From an uncultured Flavobacteriales bacterium (GTDB lineage: Bacteria > Bacteroidota > Bacteroidia > Flavobacteriales_E > Vicingaceae): a stretch of DNA of 11,506 nucleotides. A program made the position numbers and the translations under genes. The notes under the pieces are model-generated. The model was not told where the DNA came from and ran no database searches. It saw only the letters and a program-made list of their open reading frames with translations. Position 1 is the first letter of the stretch. Every line of letters starts with the position of its first letter. Location: assembly GCA_913059105.1 (NCBI GenBank), contig CAJXRL010000065.1, positions 1 through 11,506 on the forward strand. Direction: 5' to 3'. Positions 7,617 through 11,506 of this stretch are shown here, piece by piece.

Positions 7617-8288
7617 TTAAAACTTAAATTTCTTTACTTTCTCATCAAATTCAAACTTGTCCATCGACTCTTTTAAATCTTTAAAATCCGATTTCTGCGT
7701 TGATCGTTCAATATTCCCATCTTTAAGAAAATGAATCTCATCGCATATATCCGTTAAAGATGAAAGAATGTGAGAAGAAATCAAAATCGTTTTCCCCGCT
7801 TCTTTAATTTTTCGAATGATAAGATTGATGATTAAGTTACTCTCAAAATCAACGCCACTAAATGGTTCGTCAAGAATATAAAATTGATTCTTCTGCATTA
7901 ACAGAGCAGTTAAAGCCAGTTTCTTTTTCATTCCGGTAGAGAAAATTGAAGCGTAACTTGACAAGGGTAAATCAAAGATATTGGCTTCCTTGCAATCAAA
8001 CTCTTCTATCTTTCGTGCTTTGCACATAAAGGTCAAATACTCTTGTGCAGTCATCTTTGTTAAATATTCAGGATTGCTCAATAACAATCCAATTGGCAAA
8101 CATTCTTTTTCTACTAAGATTTCCCCTTCGCACTGTTCAATTCCTGCAATAGAGCGAAACAGCGTTGTTTTTCCAGCTCCGTTGGCTCCTACTAAACCAA
8201 CAATGCTGCCTTTAGGAATTTTCATTGATATTCCTGAGAGCACCTCCAACTTTCCGAATGACTTCCGAATGTCTTTTAATTCTATCAT
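7617..8288 (-). CDS. ABC transporter ATP-binding protein
   Basis: A 223-residue single ATPase domain with all the core motifs. Walker A is GANGAGKTT (residues 34-42). The signature is a variant, FSTGMKKK (116-123), with STG in place of the usual SGG, as in many ABC-2 type exporters. Walker B is FYILDE (136-141), the D-loop SGVD (144-147), and the switch histidine H173 in SSH. The region that usually carries the Q-loop (IGLLLSNPEYLTKMT, from residue 66) has no glutamine where one is expected. The gene is translationally coupled to the membrane protein before it: its ATG at 8288-8286 overlaps that gene's TGA. The pair forms a two-gene transporter of unknown substrate. Its place inside the paa cluster could mean aromatic transport, but an unrelated insertion is equally plausible. 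Confidence 0.92.
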   Translation of the reverse strand: MIELKDIRKSFGKLEVLSGISMKIPKGSIVGLVGANGAGKTTLFRSIAGIEQCEGEILVEKECLPIGLLLSNPEYLTKMTAQEYLTFMCKARKIEEFDCKEANIFDLPLSSYASIFSTGMKKKLALTALLMQKNQFYILDEPFSGVDFESNLIINLIIRKIKEAGKTILISSHILSSLTDICDEIHFLKDGNIERSTQKSDFKDLKESMDKFEFDEKVKKFKF

Positions 8289-9205
8289 TGAGTAATCGGG
8301 TTTATTTGTTGAATGGCTTTTCCATAATAGTAAGGAATAATTAAAAGCAACAATGGAGGAAATAGAAACAACAAGGGCAATAAAATTGCTTGAATTACTT
8401 CTGCGCTTCTCGGAAAGTGTGCGTATTTCAGAACTACATTCGCTAGGAGAAATAAAACAGTTAAGACTACTGCAAGCAATTGAATGAAAGCTCCTTCAGG
8501 AAAGAAAATGAACAACGAGACTAAAATAGGAGAAACACTTAATAGCAGATTAACAATGCCTCGCTTTAATTTTTGAGAGAGCATTCTCTTAGCCCCTTCT
8601 CGGTAAACCCAAACATAATAATCGGGTTCTATAGTGGAATAAAAATGAGCATTAGCCAATCCCAAAAGAAGAATCGAGAAAATTCCCAAATTCATATTGC
8701 CTACCGACACAGCTATAATTGTTAAGCCATATGCTATCGGGTAAACCAGAATGGCTTTTCGAAATCCTCTATTAAACTCAAAAGGATGTTTCGAAAATGG
8801 CGTTTTGAATGAAAAACTAAAGCTATTCTTAAACTCCATACGGGCCAATAAAAATGAAATCGAAAATAAAATTCCACTAGAAGTGAACTCTCTATGAAAT
8901 AATAACACGATTAAAAAAGGAGCAATGATGGTAAAGTTCTCTACAAATCGTACCCGCTTAAACTCTTTTTCCGAAAGTGATAGTTTGAGAAACTCTCTAT
9001 TTTTAAGATTGGAAAGGGCAAAAAGCATATTGACTGCAATAATCAGATAGATGTAGCGAGCGTATTCAGGTAATTGGCTGAAGAGCAAGATTGACAAACC
9101 CACAAATAATATCGCAAGTATAGATAGACCAAGAATTGGTTGAATTCCAAATTCTTGAAGATGCCTAACAACTCTCCTGCTTTGAATTTTAAAGTAATAC
9201 TTCAT
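8285..9205 (-). CDS. Polytopic membrane protein, partner of the ABC ATPase
   Basis: A 306-residue integral membrane protein with about eight or nine hydrophobic segments. Rough spans are 23-43, 50-66, 91-104, 110-121, 151-168, 172-186, 217-235, 239-260 and 268-292. The N-terminus (MKYYFKIQSRRVVRHLQEFG) is basic and should face the cytoplasm. A long charged loop lies between residues 122 and 150. I do not recognise a named family. The layout recalls ABC-2 or EcsB-like permeases, and the 4-base ATGA overlap with the ATPase gene downstream makes a permease role likely. No signal peptide, catalytic motif or substrate clue is visible. It starts at ATG 9205-9203, preceded by a 218-base gap with the repeat family in both orientations. 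Confidence 0.8.
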   Translation of the reverse strand: MKYYFKIQSRRVVRHLQEFGIQPILGLSILAILFVGLSILLFSQLPEYARYIYLIIAVNMLFALSNLKNREFLKLSLSEKEFKRVRFVENFTIIAPFLIVLLFHREFTSSGILFSISFLLARMEFKNSFSFSFKTPFSKHPFEFNRGFRKAILVYPIAYGLTIIAVSVGNMNLGIFSILLLGLANAHFYSTIEPDYYVWVYREGAKRMLSQKLKRGIVNLLLSVSPILVSLFIFFPEGAFIQLLAVVLTVLFLLANVVLKYAHFPRSAEVIQAILLPLLFLFPPLLLLIIPYYYGKAIQQINPITQ

Positions 9206-9217
9206 TAATCAATTAAA

Positions 9218-9238
9218 AATTACGAATTAAGAATTTCG
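9218..9238. repeat. AATTACGAAT copy upstream of the permease, with a degenerate neighbour
   Basis: An exact copy at 9218-9227 is followed by a degraded copy (AATTTCGAAT) at 9232-9241. It faces three reverse copies at 9362-9418 across about 120 bases of unrelated sequence, the same arrangement as in the crotonase-paaY gap. Confidence 0.7.
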
Positions 9239-9350
9239 AATTAAGAAAATCAAATATTTAAGCTTGTCGTGCATTAACCATATTTCTTTACTTCTTTCTG
9301 CTCAGGCTCAGGCTCAAGCCTCGCTAGGACTAATGATGCAATGAACATTT

Positions 9351-9418
9351 GTAATTCTCAGATTCGTAATTTGAAATTAATTTTCTATTCGTAATTCCCG
9401 GATTTGAAATTCGTAATT
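9351..9418. repeat. Three ATTCGTAATT copies just downstream of paaJ
   Basis: Exact copies are at 9362, 9387 and 9409. The 25 bases at 9394-9418 repeat 3661-3685 with one change. The last copy is six bases from the paaJ stop. Between this block and the permease, the 100 or so remaining bases carry a short CTCAGG tandem (9301-9318) and nothing I can identify. Confidence 0.8.
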
Positions 9419-9423
9419 CGCAA

Positions 9424-10629
9424 TTAAACCCTTTCAATAATAGTAGCGTATCCCTGACCTACTCCAACACACATGGCTGCAAGCGCATATCTTTTTCCAG
9501 TTTTTTGAAGTTGAATTGCAGCCGTATGAAGAAGACGCGTTCCTGTTACTCCAAGCGGATGACCAATTGCAATTGCTCCACCATTCGGATTAATTCTAGC
9601 ATCGTCATCAGCCAAACCTAATTCTCTTGTACAGGCTAATGCTTGAGCTGCAAATGCTTCATTAAATTCTAGGATGTCCATATCATCTAATGTTAAACCA
9701 GCACGTTTCAATGCCAAATTAGTAGCTCCAACCGGTCCAATTCCCATAATTCTTGGCTCAACGCCAACAACTGCAGAACTTACTATTCGAGCCATTGGTT
9801 TTAGATTGAATTTTTTTACTGCATCTTCGGAAGCGATAATCGTTGCCGCTGCTCCATCATTCAAACCTGATGCATTGCCTGCCGTTACTGTTCCTCCTTC
9901 TTTTCTAAAAGCTGGTCTTAGTTTAGACAGTCCTTCAACGGTTGTCCCAGCACGTACAAATTCATCTTTATCAAAAATGATTGGATCTTTCTTTCGTTGA
10001 GGAATTTCAACTGGAATTATTTCTTCGGCCAATCTGCCATTTTCTTGAGCAATTGCAGCTTTTTGTTGTGACCATGCTGAGAACTTATCTTGATCTTCTC
10101 TGCTTATATCATACTGAGCTACTAAATTTTCAGCAGTAACTCCCATTCCGTCAGTCCCATATAAATCATGCATTTTAGGGTTAACAAATCGCCATCCAAA
10201 ACTTGAATCATACATTTTAGAATCGTTTCCAAATCCGGTTGACGGTTTTCCAATTACGAAGGGACCTCTAGTCATGTTTTCTACTCCACCAGAAATAAAT
10301 ACATCTCCGTCTCCTGCTTTTATTGCTCTATTTGCATGAATAATTGCTGACAATCCTGAGCTACACAAACGATTGACTGTTTCTCCAGGAACTGTAAATG
10401 GCAATCCTGCTAATAAAGAAGACATTCTCGCTACATTACGATTATCTTCTCCAGCCTGATTAGCACATCCCATGATGACATCATCGTATGCTTCTTTTGG
10501 AATATTTGGATTTCTTTTTACCAACTCTTCAATTACGATTGCTCCTAAATCATCGGTTCTAACTGCTGATAAGGTTCCTTTATAACTTCCTATTGGAGTT
10601 CTTATTCCGTCTATGATATATGCTTCCAT
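9424..10629 (-). CDS. paaJ: 3-oxoadipyl-CoA / 3-oxo-5,6-dehydrosuberyl-CoA thiolase
   Basis: A 401-residue thiolase, exactly the length of E. coli PaaJ. The nucleophile is Cys89 (NRLCSSG), with NEAF at 323-326, His357 in GHPLG and Cys387 in CVGVGQG: the complete thiolase catalytic set. It cleaves 3-oxo-5,6-dehydrosuberyl-CoA and later 3-oxoadipyl-CoA, giving acetyl-CoA and finally succinyl-CoA. The frame is open 26 codons further upstream to a TTG, but MEAYIIDGIRTPIG from ATG 10629-10627 is the natural family start. PcaF, the beta-ketoadipate thiolase, is very similar; neighbouring paaZ, paaI and paaH-like genes favour paaJ. It follows paaI after 81 bases with no 10-mer repeats, so paaI-paaJ probably share one transcript. 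Confidence 0.93.
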   Translation of the reverse strand: MEAYIIDGIRTPIGSYKGTLSAVRTDDLGAIVIEELVKRNPNIPKEAYDDVIMGCANQAGEDNRNVARMSSLLAGLPFTVPGETVNRLCSSGLSAIIHANRAIKAGDGDVFISGGVENMTRGPFVIGKPSTGFGNDSKMYDSSFGWRFVNPKMHDLYGTDGMGVTAENLVAQYDISREDQDKFSAWSQQKAAIAQENGRLAEEIIPVEIPQRKKDPIIFDKDEFVRAGTTVEGLSKLRPAFRKEGGTVTAGNASGLNDGAAATIIASEDAVKKFNLKPMARIVSSAVVGVEPRIMGIGPVGATNLALKRAGLTLDDMDILEFNEAFAAQALACTRELGLADDDARINPNGGAIAIGHPLGVTGTRLLHTAAIQLQKTGKRYALAAMCVGVGQGYATIIERV

Positions 10630-10642
10630 ATTTATTATTTTA

Positions 10643-10709
10643 GATTGTTGATTAACAATATTTGATTTTTGAAGTTTACTCAGACTACTTAAATCTGCAA
10701 TCGACAATC
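10643..10709. repeat. Imperfect inverted repeat in the paaI-paaJ gap
   Basis: GATTGTTGATTA (10643-10654) and CAATCGACAATC (10698-10709) are reverse complements at 10 of 12 positions. The right arm ends two bases before the paaI stop. This motif differs from the AATTACGAAT family, is short and AT-rich, and may be chance. Confidence 0.35.
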
Positions 10710-10710
10710 G

Positions 10711-11124
10711 TTAATCATTTTCTTCCCAGTTCTTTTGTGTTCTATATACTACGCCTTTAAATAAAGCGACTAATTCATCTCCTCTTTTGACTTCAATGAT
10801 ATTAAAGCCTAATTTATTGTTTACTTTTTCAATGACAGATTCTGCAACAATTACATCACCTTCACTTAATGCTTCTATGTGATTAATAGACGTTTCAATA
10901 GAAACTGCGTAGTTACCATGTGTATTAGCTGTAAATCCAAATGCTGTGTCTGCTAATGAGTAACTAATTCCACCATGAGCTTTGTCCATGCTATTCAACA
11001 TATCCTTACGAATTGTCATTCCTACTTTACATCGTCCAACTTCACATTCTAAGATTTCAATTCCTAGCCATTGACTGTAAGCATCCTGACTTAACATTTT
11101 ATATGGAATTTGTTCTCCTTTCAT
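10711..11124 (-). CDS. paaI: PaaI hot-dog acyl-CoA thioesterase
   Basis: A 137-residue hot-dog fold protein, the usual PaaI length. The family core is clear: MLNSMDKAHGG (residues 42-52) with Asn44, His50 and Gly51-52, then SLADTAFGFTAN (56-67), in which Asp59 is the expected catalytic carboxylate. PaaI hydrolyses ring-hydroxylated phenylacetyl-CoA and related esters, recovering CoA when the pathway stalls; it works as a tetramer in known members. It starts at ATG 11124-11122 and lies 69 bases downstream of the paaH-like stop. That gap holds a dispersed-repeat relic and a small hairpin. The thiolase follows on the same strand. Confidence 0.92.
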   Translation of the reverse strand: MKGEQIPYKMLSQDAYSQWLGIEILECEVGRCKVGMTIRKDMLNSMDKAHGGISYSLADTAFGFTANTHGNYAVSIETSINHIEALSEGDVIVAESVIEKVNNKLGFNIIEVKRGDELVALFKGVVYRTQKNWEEND

Positions 11125-11133
11125 ATTTATTTT

Positions 11134-11157
11134 CCACTAAAGTGGGGGCTTTTTTTT
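11134..11157 (+). terminator. Small hairpin with a T-run on the plus strand
   Basis: CCACT (11134-11138) pairs with AGTGG (11141-11145) across two A, then GGGC and eight T follow (11150-11157). It looks like a weak plus-strand terminator, but no plus-strand gene leads into it. On the coding (minus) strand the hairpin comes after the A-run and ends nine bases before the paaI start. It may be half of a former bidirectional terminator that has lost one arm. Confidence 0.3.
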
Positions 11158-11163
11158 ATAATA

Positions 11164-11193
11164 TGAGACCTTTCGACTGCGCTCTATGTGACA
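11164..11193. repeat. Relic of a dispersed GAGCGCAGTCGAA-type repeat
   Basis: Immediately after the dehydrogenase stop, the minus strand reads TGTCACATAGAGCGCAGTCG and then AAAGGTCTCA. From memory, intergenic elements of the form TGTCA...GAGCGCAGTCGAA..GG are scattered through many Bacteroidota genomes, usually as a hairpin with ACCCT/AGGGT arms. Here the arms have decayed. This identification rests on recall, not on a search. Confidence 0.5.
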
Positions 11194-11467
11194 TTAATTA
11201 AAAAACGTTTTATTATCTCTATTCATTTTTCTTAACAAAGGGCTACAACGATATCTATCTTCATGATATTCATTATACAAATTATCTAGGGTATTTACAC
11301 ACCAGTCAATTCCTTTTTCGTTTGCCCAAGCCAATAATCCTTTTGGATAATTTACTCCTTTGGTCATAGCATTATCAATATCTTCTGCAGAAGCAATATT
11401 TAAAAATAATGCATCAGCTGCTTCATTAATTAACATGACTAAAACACGATCAAAAATAGTTTTCGCT
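11194..11467 (-). CDS. paaH: 3-hydroxyacyl-CoA dehydrogenase, C-terminal fragment (paaH-like)
   Basis: The genomic part encodes the last 90 residues, from AKTIFDRVLVMLINEAADAL to the stop. They match a 3-hydroxyacyl-CoA dehydrogenase C-terminal domain: INEAADAL, then EDIDNAMTKGVNYPKGLLAW, and DRYRCSPLLRKM near the end. The NAD-binding domain lies beyond the contig. In the paa pathway PaaH oxidises 3-hydroxyadipyl-CoA to 3-oxoadipyl-CoA, the substrate of the neighbouring thiolase. That context supports the symbol, but a general fatty-acid enzyme cannot be excluded from this fragment. A reading frame that continues right to a GTG at 11496-11494 is false: its first residues, MGSEMCIRDR, are translated adapter. 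Confidence 0.78.
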
Positions 11468-11506
11468 CTGTCTCTTATACACATCTCCGAGCCCACGAGA
11501 CAGGCA
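11468..11506 (-). other. Nextera i7-side adapter (non-genomic)
   Basis: Bases 11468-11486 are the Tn5 mosaic end (CTGTCTCTTATACACATCT), 11487-11501 the read-2 adapter CCGAGCCCACGAGAC, and 11502-11506 (AGGCA) match, from memory, the start of Illumina i7 index N703. Genomic DNA stops at 11467. Confidence 0.98.

Noticed and set aside
7981..8295. Plus-strand open frame of 104 residues
   Set aside because: It is fully antisense to the ABC ATPase; the apparent coding potential comes from the Walker A region read backwards.
9240..9300. Bacteroidota-type promoter (TAnnTTTG) upstream of the permease
   Set aside because: The best match, AATATTTG on the minus strand, has one mismatch and no TTG at the expected upstream distance.
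9674..10000. Plus-strand open frame of 108 residues
   Set aside because: It is the reverse strand of the well-supported thiolase gene, with no recognisable motif.

Overview
The window is an assembled contig rather than a clean genome slice. Bases 1-45 and 11468-11506 are Illumina Nextera adapter, so genomic DNA runs from 46 to 11467. The DNA is AT-rich. Every convincing gene is on the minus strand, so transcription runs from right to left. The source is most likely a member of the Bacteroidota, probably Flavobacteriales. The reasons are a type IX secretion sorting-domain relic, a large secreted protein of the SHxxGGEI...YRDC kind common in gliding Bacteroidota, a PaaZ with a DinB/DUF1569-like tail, a four-helix-bundle S23-like protein, and no obvious Shine-Dalgarno sites.

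Layout in transcription order, right to left. (1) 11467-9424 holds the 3' end of a 3-hydroxyacyl-CoA dehydrogenase (paaH-like), paaI thioesterase and paaJ thiolase. (2) 9205-7617 holds an integral membrane protein and an ABC ATPase with a 4-base overlap, a transporter pair of unknown substrate. (3) 7487-4998 is paaZ. (4) 4907-4548 is a four-helix-bundle protein. (5) 4488-3733 is a crotonase-family enzyme. (6) 3505-2912 is a PaaY-like hexapeptide protein. (7) About 2849-2700 is the decayed end of a T9SS cargo gene. (8) 2645-46 is the N-terminal 866 residues of a large secreted protein, cut off by the contig end.

The metabolic genes form the lower half of the aerobic phenylacetyl-CoA (paa) pathway. 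By family knowledge, PaaZ opens the oxepin-CoA ring and oxidises the semialdehyde. PaaJ does the two thiolytic cleavages. The crotonase and PaaH act between them. PaaI and PaaY are thioesterases that release CoA from dead-end intermediates. The ring-activating genes (paaK, paaABCDE) are not in the window and may lie beyond the right end.

The most striking unexplained structure is in the gaps. I found sixteen exact copies of a 10-mer, AATTACGAAT or its reverse complement ATTCGTAATT, all in the gaps around paaZ, the ABC pair, the four-helix-bundle gene, the crotonase and paaY. None lie between paaH, paaI and paaJ. In several gaps the two orientations face each other. A separate near-perfect 45-base palindrome (4971-5015) covers the last codons and stop of paaZ, next to the four-helix-bundle gene. 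Together these suggest that the paa operon has been opened at several points by, or next to, a small repeat family. That reading is inference.
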